From SURF-21 sp964529285 (lineage in GTDB: Bacteria > Actinomycetota > Geothermincolia > Geothermincolales > RBG-13-55-18), in contig CAZGWK010000003.1 of the NCBI GenBank assembly GCA_964529285.1, forward strand, positions 1 through 64,000: 64,000 nucleotides of DNA, read 5' to 3'. The notes beneath the pieces are model-generated. The model worked only from the letters and a program-made list of their open reading frames with translations, made no database searches and was not told where the DNA came from. Below, piece after piece: positions 18,078 to 26,771 of the stretch. Within the stretch, counting starts at the first letter, position 1; each line of letters starts with the position of its first letter. A program made the translations under genes and the position numbers.

Positions 18078-18758
18078 TTAGACCTGCGAGATGGTCCCCT
18101 CAACCATGAAGCGTACGTTCTCGCCGATGTCCACGGCGTGGTCGGCGATGCGCTCGAAGAACCTCGCGACCATCACCACGCGAACGGCGACCTCGAGGTC
18201 CTCCTCGCGACCGCGGTCGAACTCCTTGAAGAACTTGCGGTTGAGCTTGTCGACCGCGTCATCCATGGCGTCCAGCTCCAGGGCTATCTCGACGTTGCGA
18301 TCCTTGAAGCATTCGATGGAGCGCTCCACCAGGCGGTTTGCCCGCCTGGCCATCTCATCGATAGCATCCCGTATCCACGTGCTGAGGTAATCGGCGGGAA
18401 TGTAGTTGACGGCGGTAGCTATGTTCTCGCACAGGTCGCCCATGCGCTCGAAATGCCGGGCAATGCGCATGATGACGATTATCTCGCGAAGATCCCCTGC
18501 CACCGGCGCATGCAGAGCGATGAACTCGAGGCCGCCTTCTTCGATGCGATGAACATACGCATCGAATACATCATCACCTGCAATGATCTCATCGGCAAGC
18601 TCGCGGTCCATGTTAAGGAAACACAGCCTCGTTCTCTCTATTGTCTCCACGAGGTCGCTGTACATACGCAGGGTCTCTGTATATAACTCGTCGCGTCTCT
18701 CGTGAAAGTCTTTTCTTGCCTCCAAGTGGTCACTCCATTCTCTATCGCTTATTTCCAA
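18078..18758 (-). CDS. phoU: PhoU-family phosphate regulator, copy 1
   Basis: The 226-residue all-helical protein has the two PhoU repeats, each with a metal-binding-type E/D-x3-D pattern. The first is around IARHFERMGDLCENIA and the second around VARFFERIADHAVDIGE. PhoU links the Pst transporter to the PhoR kinase and limits phosphate uptake and signalling. It lies 210 nt downstream of a second phoU and is the last gene of the pst run. Two non-identical PhoU proteins in tandem suggest separate duties, for example Pst gating and PhoR control. Confidence 0.92.
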   Translation of the reverse strand: MEISDREWSDHLEARKDFHERRDELYTETLRMYSDLVETIERTRLCFLNMDRELADEIIAGDDVFDAYVHRIEEGGLEFIALHAPVAGDLREIIVIMRIARHFERMGDLCENIATAVNYIPADYLSTWIRDAIDEMARRANRLVERSIECFKDRNVEIALELDAMDDAVDKLNRKFFKEFDRGREEDLEVAVRVVMVARFFERIADHAVDIGENVRFMVEGTISQV

Positions 18759-18968
18759 CTTTGGCAGCTCTTACACTTGAGATGGAAACTGAAGCCCCCC
18801 TGGGCTGAAGTGCCGTCTACCCATTTCGTACTCTCAAGATTAAACCGAGGCGGTGACGCGGTCAACCGCCCGATAAAGCCAGCTCCTCGATATGATAATG
18901 GCCACACTGAAAGAGATTTCTCCAGTCACGGTGATTATCGATCAGGCGGAGAGTGAACATCGATCGCG

Positions 18969-19622
18969 CTATGTGGGACTTACGGTGCCCTCTACCATGA
19001 AGCGGACGTGCTCTCCTATATCGACGGCATGGTCAGCGATGCGCTCGAACCACCTGGCTATCATGACCACGCGGACCGCCACGTCCAGCTCCTCTTCGCG
19101 GCCGCGGTCGAACTCTTTGAAGAACACGCGGTTGAGCTTGTCCACCGCTTCATCCATCTCGTCGAGCTCGAGGGCCATCTCCACGTTGCGATCCTTGAAG
19201 CAATCGATGCACCTGTCTACCAGGCGGTTCGCACGGCGGGCCATCTCATCGATAGCGTCCCGCATCCAGGGGGTTATGTAATCGACGGGGATAGACTTCA
19301 CCACGATGGCGATATCTTCACACAGGTCGGCCATGCGCTCGAAATGCTGGGCCATGCGCATGATCACGATGATTATACGCAGATCGACCGCCACCGGCGC
19401 CTGACGGGCGATGAGTTCCAATGCTACTTCGTCGATGCTCTTGATATAGTCGTCAAAGCGGTCGTCACCGGCGATTATCTCGCCAGCGGCTTCCAGGTCG
19501 AGATCGAGGAAACAGAGCCGGGTCTTCTCGATGGTCTGCAACAGATCGCTCCCCATGTGCAGCAGCTCTGCGTTCAGCTCATCCAGCTGCTCGTGGAAAT
19601 CCTTTCTCATCTCCAGGGCCAA
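18969..19622 (-). CDS. phoU: PhoU-family phosphate regulator, copy 2
   Basis: The 217-residue paralogue of the adjacent 18078-18758 product shares the repeats MAQHFERMADLCEDIA and IARWFERIADHAVDIGE. It follows pstB by 16 nt and is surely in the pst operon. It differs from its neighbour mainly at the N-terminus and in the central loop, so the duplication is not recent. Known PhoU proteins are peripheral membrane proteins that bind metal clusters and contact PstB and the PAS domain of PhoR. Confidence 0.92.
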   Translation of the reverse strand: MALEMRKDFHEQLDELNAELLHMGSDLLQTIEKTRLCFLDLDLEAAGEIIAGDDRFDDYIKSIDEVALELIARQAPVAVDLRIIIVIMRMAQHFERMADLCEDIAIVVKSIPVDYITPWMRDAIDEMARRANRLVDRCIDCFKDRNVEMALELDEMDEAVDKLNRVFFKEFDRGREEELDVAVRVVMIARWFERIADHAVDIGEHVRFMVEGTVSPT

Positions 19623-19638
19623 GTCGTCACCTCATTTC

Positions 19639-20421
19639 CTAACCGAACCTGCCGGTTATGTATCTCTCCGTCCTCTCGTCCTCCGGGTTGGTGAATATGG
19701 TATTGGTTATGTTGAATTCTATTATCCTTCCGGGATCTCCCTGCTCCTCTATCATGAAGAAGGCGGTGAAGTCGCTCAGGCGGGCCGCCTGCTGCATATT
19801 GTGGGTGACGATGACTATGGTATACGAGCTCTTGAGCTCCGAGAGCAGGTCCTCGATACGCTGCGTGGCGATGGGGTCCAGGGCGGAACACGGCTCGTCC
19901 AGCAGTATTACCTCCGGCTGTACCGCCAGCACCCGCGCTATACACAGTCTCTGCTGCTGGCCCCCCGACAGGGAAAGGCCGTTGCTCTTGAGCTTGCCCT
20001 TCACTTCCTCCCACAAGGCGGCCCCTTTCAGGCTCTCCTCCACGACGCCGTCCAGGGTAGCCCTGTCCTTGATGCCGAAAAGGCGCGGCCCGTAGGCAAC
20101 GTTATCGTAGATGGACTTGGGGAAGGGGTTGGGCTTCTGGAAGACCATCCCCACCCGCTTGCGCAGCTCCACGACGTTGTAGTTCTTCTCGTATATGTCG
20201 TCCCCGTCCATGATGACGGTTCCCTCCACCCTTGCCCCATCCACCAGGTCGTTCATGCGGTTGAGGCAGCGCAGCGCCGATGATTTCCCGCATCCCGAGG
20301 GCCCGATCATGGCCGTGATGTGGCAGCTCTTCATATCGAGTTCGATGCCCTCCAACGCCTTGAAATCTTCGTAATAGAGGTCAAGTCCGCGGAAACTGGC
20401 CTTAATACCGTTGTTCTCCAC
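19639..20421 (-). CDS. pstB: Phosphate ABC transporter ATPase PstB
   Basis: The 260-residue ATPase has the Walker A motif GPSGCGKSS (residues 40-48), the PstB-typical LRCLNRMNDL, Q-loop VFQKPNPFPKSIYDNVAYG, signature LSGGQQQRL, Walker B VILLDEPCSALDPIAT and switch His in VTHNM. It powers high-affinity phosphate import with PstA and PstC. The stop of pstA and this start are 1 nt apart, and phoU follows 16 nt later, so the genes form one message. Confidence 0.97.
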   Translation of the reverse strand: MENNGIKASFRGLDLYYEDFKALEGIELDMKSCHITAMIGPSGCGKSSALRCLNRMNDLVDGARVEGTVIMDGDDIYEKNYNVVELRKRVGMVFQKPNPFPKSIYDNVAYGPRLFGIKDRATLDGVVEESLKGAALWEEVKGKLKSNGLSLSGGQQQRLCIARVLAVQPEVILLDEPCSALDPIATQRIEDLLSELKSSYTIVIVTHNMQQAARLSDFTAFFMIEEQGDPGRIIEFNITNTIFTNPEDERTERYITGRFG

Positions 20422-20422
20422 T

Positions 20423-21406
20423 CTACTTCACCATTCCCAATCGTTTCTGATATAACCTGGCGACGACGCGTGCCAGCAGGTTGAGCAACAGAACCACCAG
20501 CAGGAGGAAAGCCGCCTCCCCGTTGGCCACCCTCATCCAGTCCGAAACCAGTGCGCCCTCGGTGTAGGTATGCCATATGTTTGCGGCCATGGGAGCGGCC
20601 GGCTGCAGGGGGGAGGTAGGTATCTTCCTGATGAAGATGCCCACCGTGAAGATGATGGCGGCGCTCTCGCCGATTATCCTTCCTATGGTCAGAACCGTGC
20701 CGGTGGTTATGCCGGGCATAGCGCTGGGCAATACGACTTTCTTTATCGTCTCCCAGCGGGTGGCCCCCAGCCCCATCGAGGCCTCCCGATAGGATGCCGG
20801 CACCGCCTTCAAGGCCTCCTCGGTGGTACGCATCACCGTAGGGATGTTGAGCAGGGTGAGGGTGAGGGCGCCGGCCAGGAGCGAATAACCCAGCCCGAAA
20901 TAGATCACGAAGAGGACCAGGCCGAAGATGCCGAAGATGACGGAGGGGACGGTGGACAGGGTGTCGGCGCCGAAGCGCACGGACCTGGTTATCCATCCCT
21001 CTTTTGCGAATTCTGACATGTAGATGGCCGCCCCCGCACCCACGGGGACGACGATGATTATGGTCAGAAAAGCGAGGTAGAAAGAGGATACGATCATGGG
21101 GCCAATACCCCCTCCCTCCTTCATGGCCTGCGGTTTACCCATGAAGAAAGAGGGAGTGAGCGCCGTGGTCAGACCCCTCCAGAAGATGGTCGCGATGATG
21201 AAAGCCAGTATACCCAGGCCGAGGATAGCGAGGCTCCAGACCGTAACGGTTGCCATGCGGTCGTAGACGGCGGCCCTCCTCTCAGCTTTCAATATATTGG
21301 CGCGCATGAGGCCGTCCACGTCTCTGCTCAGGATCGCGGTTTTGCATGCATCTCCTGCCACCTCGACGCGCGGACTTTCCATCTCCACGTCCGTTTTCAC
21401 TTCCAC
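20423..21406 (-). CDS. pstA: Phosphate ABC transporter permease PstA
   Basis: The 327-residue membrane protein has six core helices and the coupling motif EALKAVPASYREASMGLGAT (EAA loop) that contacts PstB. A charged N-terminal extension of about 60 residues precedes the first helix, longer than usual for PstA. The order pstC-pstA-pstB, with 1-nt gaps on both sides, confirms identity. It forms the phosphate channel with PstC. Confidence 0.93.
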   Translation of the reverse strand: MEVKTDVEMESPRVEVAGDACKTAILSRDVDGLMRANILKAERRAAVYDRMATVTVWSLAILGLGILAFIIATIFWRGLTTALTPSFFMGKPQAMKEGGGIGPMIVSSFYLAFLTIIIVVPVGAGAAIYMSEFAKEGWITRSVRFGADTLSTVPSVIFGIFGLVLFVIYFGLGYSLLAGALTLTLLNIPTVMRTTEEALKAVPASYREASMGLGATRWETIKKVVLPSAMPGITTGTVLTIGRIIGESAAIIFTVGIFIRKIPTSPLQPAAPMAANIWHTYTEGALVSDWMRVANGEAAFLLLVVLLLNLLARVVARLYQKRLGMVK

Positions 21407-21407
21407 T

Positions 21408-22268
21408 TTATCTCTCCGCCTTCCTCTCGCGGGTCACCAGCCTCACCGTGATGATAAGGGCCATGGACAGCAGCAGCAGCACCAGGCCCATGGCGAAGAG
21501 GGACGAACGCTGCACCCCGGTGGATTCCCCCATCTCGATGAGGATCTTGGTAGTCATGGTATGAGTGGGCGAGGTCAGGGAAGTTGGGAAAGCGGTCGAG
21601 GGCCCGATGACCAGGGCCACCGCCATGGTCTCACCGATTGCCCTGCCCATGCCCAGGATGACGGCGACTATGATGCCCGGCTTGGCCGCGGGCAGCAACA
21701 CCCTCCTTATGGTCTGCCAGCGGGTCGCGCCCATGGCAAAGGAGGCCTCTTTGTACGCGGGAGGCACTGCCTCGAGGGCGTCTTTCGATATTGTCGCGAT
21801 GGTAGGTATTATCATGATGGCCAGGATGATCGAGGCGGCGAGGATGCCGATGCCCGTGCTCTGGGTTAGGGTCCGGATCCAGGGCACGAGAACGGTGAGC
21901 CCCAGCCATCCCAGCACGATGGAGGGCACGCCCGCCAGTATCTCGATCCCCCTGGTCGCGATCGACCGAACCCGCCGGGGGGCCATCTGGGTCAGGAACA
22001 ATGCCGAGCCGATGGCAAGGGGGGTGCCCAGGAGGAGCCCCCCAGCGGTGGTCGCTAGAGTGCCTGTTATGAATATCAGCATGCCGTACTGGCCAGTTTT
22101 GGGATTCCAGTCGGCGCCGAAGAGATTGGCGGGGCCGGCCTCGCGGAAGGCGGGTACCGCCTCCCTTGCCACGAAGAAGATAATGAGGATTATCCCCAAA
22201 ACCGTCAGCATGGCCAGGACAAAGAGCGTCTTCTTGACGATCCACTCCCTGTCGATCACACCCTGCAA
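21408..22268 (-). CDS. pstC: Phosphate ABC transporter permease PstC
   Basis: The 286-residue permease has six membrane helices and the EAA loop DALEAVPPAYKEASFAMGAT. FGADWNPKTGQYGMLIFITGT is the characteristic PstC periplasmic segment after helix 1. It is 57 nt after pstS and 1 nt before pstA. Partner of PstA in the membrane channel. Confidence 0.94.
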   Translation of the reverse strand: MQGVIDREWIVKKTLFVLAMLTVLGIILIIFFVAREAVPAFREAGPANLFGADWNPKTGQYGMLIFITGTLATTAGGLLLGTPLAIGSALFLTQMAPRRVRSIATRGIEILAGVPSIVLGWLGLTVLVPWIRTLTQSTGIGILAASIILAIMIIPTIATISKDALEAVPPAYKEASFAMGATRWQTIRRVLLPAAKPGIIVAVILGMGRAIGETMAVALVIGPSTAFPTSLTSPTHTMTTKILIEMGESTGVQRSSLFAMGLVLLLLSMALIITVRLVTRERKAER

Positions 22269-22325
22269 TGCCGGCCCCCTTGCCTTGTTGTATGCCTACA
22301 AGCCGATCACGTCGTCCAGACCGCT

Positions 22326-23195
22326 TTAGATCTCGGTCATGGGGATGTACTCTTCGGATACCACGTTGTCCTGGAAATCGTCCGAGAGCACGAAGTCGAT
22401 GTAAGCCTCGGCCAGACCCGTAGCCTTTCCCTTGGTGAACATGTGCAGGAAGCGGCTGATGGGATAGGTGCCGTCAACGGCGGTGTTCTTGTTCCCCTCG
22501 ACGCCGTCGATGGTTACCACGTTGACCGAACTGTCCAGGTAGCCCAGGGAGATGTAACCGATGGAATTCGGAGTGGAGCTGACCGTCTGCCTCTCGATAC
22601 CGTTGCTGTTGGTCTCGATGGCCCCTGCTACCGGATCCTCCTTATCCAGGGCTTTCTCGTCGAAAACCTCCCTGGTACCCGAAGCCTCATCGCGTATCAC
22701 CACGTTTATGGCCTCATCGGGACCGCCTATCTCACTCCAGTTGGTGATGGCACCGGTGAAGATTCCCTTCAACTGCTCGGCGGTGAGGTCCGTGACCGTT
22801 ACATCCTTGTTGACCACGACCACGACCACGTCCAGTGCTACTTCGTGGTCCACCAGGCCCAGGCTTTCCTCCTCTTCCTTGAGGCCACGCGACGCGTTGC
22901 CGATCTCCACTACGCCCTCGGCCACGTTGGAGACGCCCACGCTGGAGCCGCCGCCCTGCACGTTGACGGTGACGTCGGGATTCTCGTCCATGAACATGTC
23001 CGCCGCCTCCTGTGCAATGGGCAGCACCGTGGTAGAGCCCGAGATGTTCAGCGTTCCGGAGAGCGTCGGCTCCTCCGGCTCAACGGGCTCCTGGCCGTTG
23101 TCACCGTTGTCACCGCAGCCCACGGCGGCAAACATCATCAAGGCCACCACCAGGGAGACCGCAATGATCAAGCCCAGTCGTCTCTTCTTCGTCAT
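22326..23195 (-). CDS. pstS: Phosphate-binding lipoprotein PstS
   Basis: The 289-residue protein begins with a lipoprotein signal peptide whose lipobox AAVGC gives acylated Cys27, so it is membrane-anchored as expected for a monoderm. The mature protein has the PstS phosphate-binding pattern ISGSTTVLPIAQ at its first strand, GGGSSVGVSNVAEG, RDEASGTREVF and a late SIGYISLGYL. It captures phosphate for PstCAB. GGAGGAAAAGG precedes the ATG, and a Pho-box array lies about 300 bp upstream. Confidence 0.96.
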   Translation of the reverse strand: MTKKRRLGLIIAVSLVVALMMFAAVGCGDNGDNGQEPVEPEEPTLSGTLNISGSTTVLPIAQEAADMFMDENPDVTVNVQGGGSSVGVSNVAEGVVEIGNASRGLKEEEESLGLVDHEVALDVVVVVVNKDVTVTDLTAEQLKGIFTGAITNWSEIGGPDEAINVVIRDEASGTREVFDEKALDKEDPVAGAIETNSNGIERQTVSSTPNSIGYISLGYLDSSVNVVTIDGVEGNKNTAVDGTYPISRFLHMFTKGKATGLAEAYIDFVLSDDFQDNVVSEEYIPMTEI

Positions 23196-23499
23196 TCCTT
23201 TTCCTCCTTCTTTCTTCCTATACCTTCTAATCCTTCACTCCACCTGTCTTGCAAGGTTATTTAAAGGGCGCCGCATGTGAGTGCAGGAAACACCCGCCTG
23301 CGGAACATGGGAGGACTCTCCCGCGCCGGGTCAGGGTCTTCGGAAGCCCCCCCATTTTGGGCGATGGGATATCGCCCCACCTGATGTCCTTGCTCGTCCT
23401 TACAACCATAAACAGCTACCATGAAGTGCTACGATTCAGCTCGGCATCTCTTCTCTTTTTCGGCAATCCTCCATTCCAATGACCATTCAAAAGGCCACG
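23196..23499 (-). other. Long pstS leader, no gene seen
   Basis: About 300 nt separate the Pho-box array from pstS. A 7-bp stem (GGGCGAT/ATCGCCC, 23359-23377) and GC-rich segments suggest a structured 5' leader. No known riboswitch core is recognised, and the short frames present lack ribosome sites. Confidence 0.4.
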
Positions 23500-23560
23500 G
23501 ATTAAAAACGGGTGTAATGAAGTTAAATTCTTAGCAAAAAGAAGGTTAACATCAGGTAAA
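23500..23560 (-). promoter_or_regulatory. Pho-box array upstream of pstS
   Basis: On the minus strand, hexamers at exact 11-bp steps read TTTACC, TTAACC, TTTGCT, TTTAAC, TACACC and TTAATC. Head-to-tail 11-bp repeats are the binding pattern of OmpR/PhoB-type regulators, and phoB is encoded at 26768-27463. This array should drive the pst-phoU operon. Confidence 0.75.
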
Positions 23561-23644
23561 TCGGGGCACGACCGGATGCCGAAAGCGAAGAGCTCTTATG
23601 CATCGCGCTTATGGGGTATCCTGCTTCGGTCTCGCTGGTATGTG

Positions 23645-24145
23645 TCAAGAAGCAGGATATAGTGCTTCTCCGCGCTCCCGCAGGGGCAGGTGAAGCATGT
23701 AGGTCGAGCCCTCGCCCTCCGTGTTGCAGACCCTGATCCTTCCGCCGTGGAGGTCCGCGATACGCCGTGCGAGTGACATCCCTATTTGCGGCTTATTACC
23801 TTTACCGTCGAGAACTGCCTGCTGCTCTAACAGCACTTCCTTCACGCTGGTGGGGTCCAAGCCGAGGTCACCGTCTCCGGGACTGGTAACGCTGATAACC
23901 ACGCCGTCACCGCTCATGTGCTGCTGGATGAGGACCTTGCTGCCCAGACGATTGGTCCTGATGGCGTCATCTATGAGGTTGCCCAGGGCGGCCCTGAGAA
24001 GTCGGCGGTCCCCGTGCAGGGATGCACAGGGGTCCTCCAGCCGGGTCTCCAGTGTTATCCCGAATCTCTCTGCAAGGACGGATTTGATCGCGAGGGATTC
24101 CTCGAGTAGTTGGTTTACCGGTATCGTTTCCAGCATGTTTCCCAT
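23645..24145 (-). CDS. Stand-alone, degenerate HATPase protein, copy 1
   Basis: The 166-residue protein matches only the ATP-binding domain of the PhoR encoded nearby (shared LHGDRRLLRAALGNLIDDAIR, IADLHGGRIRV and TEGEGSTYMLHLP). It has no sensor, HAMP or dimerisation/His domain. The N box keeps Asn (NLIDDAIRTN). The G1 box is TSPGDGDL without the usual Asp, and the G2 region (PQIGMSLARR) lacks the GTGLGL loop. Catalysis is therefore doubtful; it may be a PhoR-interacting regulator or a decaying copy. It has its own Pho-box array upstream and lies just before the pstS array. Confidence 0.72.
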   Translation of the reverse strand: MGNMLETIPVNQLLEESLAIKSVLAERFGITLETRLEDPCASLHGDRRLLRAALGNLIDDAIRTNRLGSKVLIQQHMSGDGVVISVTSPGDGDLGLDPTSVKEVLLEQQAVLDGKGNKPQIGMSLARRIADLHGGRIRVCNTEGEGSTYMLHLPLRERGEALYPAS

Positions 24146-24227
24146 CTCGGGACCACGTTTCTCTCATCATCGGCATACTCCGCCAGCCGACTGGAACCTT
24201 GAGATGTATTTCAGTAAAACACCGCGG

Positions 24228-24288
24228 TCTTAAATGGGGGTAAAAATAAGGAGAAATCTTCCTTAAAGAAAGATTAACTCCAGTTTAA
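24228..24288 (-). promoter_or_regulatory. Pho-box array before HATPase copy 1
   Basis: On the minus strand, six hexamers at exact 11-bp spacing read TTAAAC, TTAATC, TTAAGG, TTCTCC, TTTACC and TTAAGA. The array lies between the stop of copy 2 and the start at 24145, so copy 1 appears to have its own phosphate-responsive promoter. Confidence 0.72.
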
Positions 24289-24292
24289 GCGC

Positions 24293-24781
24293 CTAAGCGA
24301 CACCGCGCTGCCTGTGGGGCAGGTGGATGGTGAATGTCGAGCCCTCGCCCTCTACGCTGCGCACTCCGACTCTACCGCCATGCAGGTCGGCGATGTCCTT
24401 GACTATGGAGACCCCCAGGAGTTCGGCATCGACCTCGTCGACATCGTACATCCCCGGAGCTGCCGCACGGCAGAAAAGGTCGCGTATACTGCGCAATTCC
24501 TCGTAGGGCAGGCCCCTGCCGTTGTCTGAGATGACGATGGATTCCCTGCTCGGGTCAGAGTGATAACCCACGACGACTTTTCCTCCGGGCCGGTTGTGCC
24601 TGATGGCTATCTCGACCAGGTTGGTCACGGCCGTCCTGAGCAGCCGGCGATCGCCGCGCAATGTCGCACCGGCGTCCTCGAACTCCGACTCAAGTGAGAT
24701 AGCGTGCTCCTTCGCAACCGCGCCTTTGACATCCAGACACTCCTCCAGGAGTTCCTTTACCCTTATCTCTTCTAGCAGCAT
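24293..24781 (-). CDS. Stand-alone, degenerate HATPase protein, copy 2
   Basis: The 162-residue paralogue of the neighbouring copy 1 and of the PhoR C-terminus carries RVKELLEECLDVKG, LRGDRRLLRTAVTNLVEIAIR and IADLHGGRVGVRSVEGEGST. The G1 box SDNGRGLP still looks able to bind nucleotide, but the G2 region (DAELLGVSIVK) has lost GTGLGL. AAAGGAGGTGAG precedes ATG 24781, an excellent ribosome site, and a Pho-box array lies upstream, so it is probably expressed. Without a His domain it cannot be a kinase by itself. It may titrate PhoR or PhoB or act on another kinase (inference). Confidence 0.75.
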   Translation of the reverse strand: MLLEEIRVKELLEECLDVKGAVAKEHAISLESEFEDAGATLRGDRRLLRTAVTNLVEIAIRHNRPGGKVVVGYHSDPSRESIVISDNGRGLPYEELRSIRDLFCRAAAPGMYDVDEVDAELLGVSIVKDIADLHGGRVGVRSVEGEGSTFTIHLPHRQRGVA

Positions 24782-24867
24782 CTTCTCACCTCCTTTCCCT
24801 GATGATTCCGGCCGCGGCCCCGCTCACCATGCGGGACCGCCCGCTATAGATTATTAAGACAGGCGCA

Positions 24868-24917
24868 CATTAAAAGCGGGTTTAAGCCAGGGAAAATGTT
24901 GGTGAATTCCCGGTAAA
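24868..24917 (-). promoter_or_regulatory. Pho-box array before HATPase copy 2
   Basis: On the minus strand, five hexamers at exact 11-bp spacing read TTTACC, TTCACC, TTTCCC, TAAACC and TTAATG. The array lies in the 217-nt gap between the phoR stop and the gene at 24781. Confidence 0.73.
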
Positions 24918-24998
24918 ATCGGACCAATGAGCCAGTTGCATAAACCAACCGGTACGGTGAGAAAAGGGGTTTGTGCGACAGACTCCAATGCGAGCTTT

Positions 24999-26771
24999 TC
25001 AAGCTCCGGGCAGTTTGATGGCGAAGGTCGAGCCCTCTCCCTCCGTGCTTGCAACGGTAACCGTTCCTCCGTGCAGTTCGGCTATGTGCTTGACGATGGA
25101 GAGTCCCAGCCCGGTTCCGCCGGTCTCTCTTGAACGGGCCTTGTCGACGCGGTAGAACCTCTCAAAAACCCTGGGCAGCTCGTCACCGGGAATACCGATC
25201 CCGCTGTCCTCGACCTCCATGCCCACGCTGCCGTCGGACTGTTCCGTTCGCGCTCTAACCTTTACCACCCCACCCGTGCGGTTGTACTTTATCGCATTAT
25301 CGATGAGGTTGTTCAGGGCAGTGCCCAGAAGTCTGCGGTCACCTTTTATGGCTATGCCCTCCCCGCCCGGCTCGATCTGCAGCTCCACTCCATATTCCTC
25401 CGCGAGCTTCCCCTTGGAGTCCAGGCACTCCCGGAAGAGCTGCGTGAGGGGGAATACCTCGACCTGAAGCGCCGCCTCCTTGGCCTCCAACCTGCTCAAA
25501 GTGAGCAGGTCCTCGATGAGCTGAGACAGCCGTGTGGCTTCCCGGTCCAGGTCCCGCAGGAAACGCTCGGCTCTTTCCCTTTCCTCCACCGCGCCGCCCA
25601 GCAGGGAATCGGTCAGGGCCCGGATGGTGGCCACCGGAGTCCGCAACTCGTGTGAAACGTTGGCCACGAAATCCTGCCTTATCTGGTTCAACCTCTTGAG
25701 GGTCGTTATATCCTCGATGGCGCTGACCGTGGCCACGACGTTGCCTTCCGCCCCGATAACGGGATTTGACTTCAGGTGCAGGGACATCCGGCGGGGATAT
25801 ATCAGCTCTATCTCCTCGTCCAGGCTTTCCCCAGCCACGGCTCGCGAGACGGTCACGTCCATCTCCCTGCTGGAGAACGCCTCTATGGTGCGGCGTCCGG
25901 CAGCTTTCTTCCCCTCCACTCCCAGGATCTTCTCGGCGGCGGGGTTTAGCAGCACTATCCTGCTCTCGGAATCGGTGACCATCACTCCAGCCGAGATATT
26001 ACTGAGCACCGCCTCCAGTTTCCCGCTCTCCTCGGCCGCATCCTCCACTTGTCGCCGCACCTCTTCGGCCATGGTGTTGAAGTCTCGCGCCAGCTCGGAG
26101 AACTCCTCGATATCCGGCTCGGCCACCCTGCGGTACAGGTCTCCTCTTGCAAGTCCGGCCGCAGCCTCCCTCATGTCACCTAGTTCCGCGCTTACGGTCC
26201 TCTCCGTCCAGATGCTCACCGCGACGATCACCACGAGCAGCGTCCCGAAAGCGGCAAGGAAGATCCACCACACCTGGAGGACAACCGGCATGACGTCCTC
26301 TTCCTGCAGGGAGACGCGGGCCACCCCGACGATATCGCCACCTACGACGATAGGGGCAGCAGCATATATATAGTTGCTGCCCAGGGTGCGAGATTCGCGC
26401 CGGGCCGATTCAACCTCTCCCCGGAGGGCGGCCGCTACTTCGGGACGGCCGGAGTGGTCCTCCATCTCCTCGGCCGGAAAGTTGGAGTCTCCCAGCACCA
26501 ATCCCTCATTGTCTATGACCGTCAGCCGCGCTGGCAGGTCTTCGGCGAGAACATCGAGATAGGAGTCTATCTCGGGGCGGTCCATTTCCTCGGTAAAGAA
26601 TCGCTGGAAGTCCCGGGCGAACAGTCGTGCTTCTTCCTCGAGGCTTTCCTGCTCCCTGGATATGGTATAGGAACGTATGGGTATGATTACCACCAGGGCC
26701 ACGACGATCAGTACGGCTGCGATCAAAAGAGCATATCTGAAGATCAGGATGCGTCTCAGGCTTTTCATCAA
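24999..26771 (-). CDS. phoR: Phosphate sensor histidine kinase PhoR
   Basis: The 590-residue kinase has a membrane helix at about 12-33, an outer sensor domain to about 163, and a second helix near 165-190. HAMP (191-245) and PAS (about 250-355, ISAGVMVTDSESRIVLLN) domains follow. The phospho-acceptor His374 lies in FVANVSHELRTP, and the HATPase has an N box NLIDNAIKYN, G1 EDSGIGIP and G2 GGTGLGLSIVKH. It senses phosphate status via Pst/PhoU and phosphorylates PhoB. The start overlaps the phoB stop by 4 nt. Confidence 0.94.
   Translation of the reverse strand: MMKSLRRILIFRYALLIAAVLIVVALVVIIPIRSYTISREQESLEEEARLFARDFQRFFTEEMDRPEIDSYLDVLAEDLPARLTVIDNEGLVLGDSNFPAEEMEDHSGRPEVAAALRGEVESARRESRTLGSNYIYAAAPIVVGGDIVGVARVSLQEEDVMPVVLQVWWIFLAAFGTLLVVIVAVSIWTERTVSAELGDMREAAAGLARGDLYRRVAEPDIEEFSELARDFNTMAEEVRRQVEDAAEESGKLEAVLSNISAGVMVTDSESRIVLLNPAAEKILGVEGKKAAGRRTIEAFSSREMDVTVSRAVAGESLDEEIELIYPRRMSLHLKSNPVIGAEGNVVATVSAIEDITTLKRLNQIRQDFVANVSHELRTPVATIRALTDSLLGGAVEERERAERFLRDLDREATRLSQLIEDLLTLSRLEAKEAALQVEVFPLTQLFRECLDSKGKLAEEYGVELQIEPGGEGIAIKGDRRLLGTALNNLIDNAIKYNRTGGVVKVRARTEQSDGSVGMEVEDSGIGIPGDELPRVFERFYRVDKARSRETGGTGLGLSIVKHIAELHGGTVTVASTEGEGSTFAIKLPGA

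Noticed and set aside
18759..18968. Pho boxes between the two phoU genes
   Set aside because: TTGACC and TCACC occur but not at 11-bp spacing, so they do not meet the pattern of the other arrays.
23196..23499. Possible riboswitch in the pstS leader
   Set aside because: A hairpin and a GGGAGAG string are present but do not fit the core of any riboswitch class I know.
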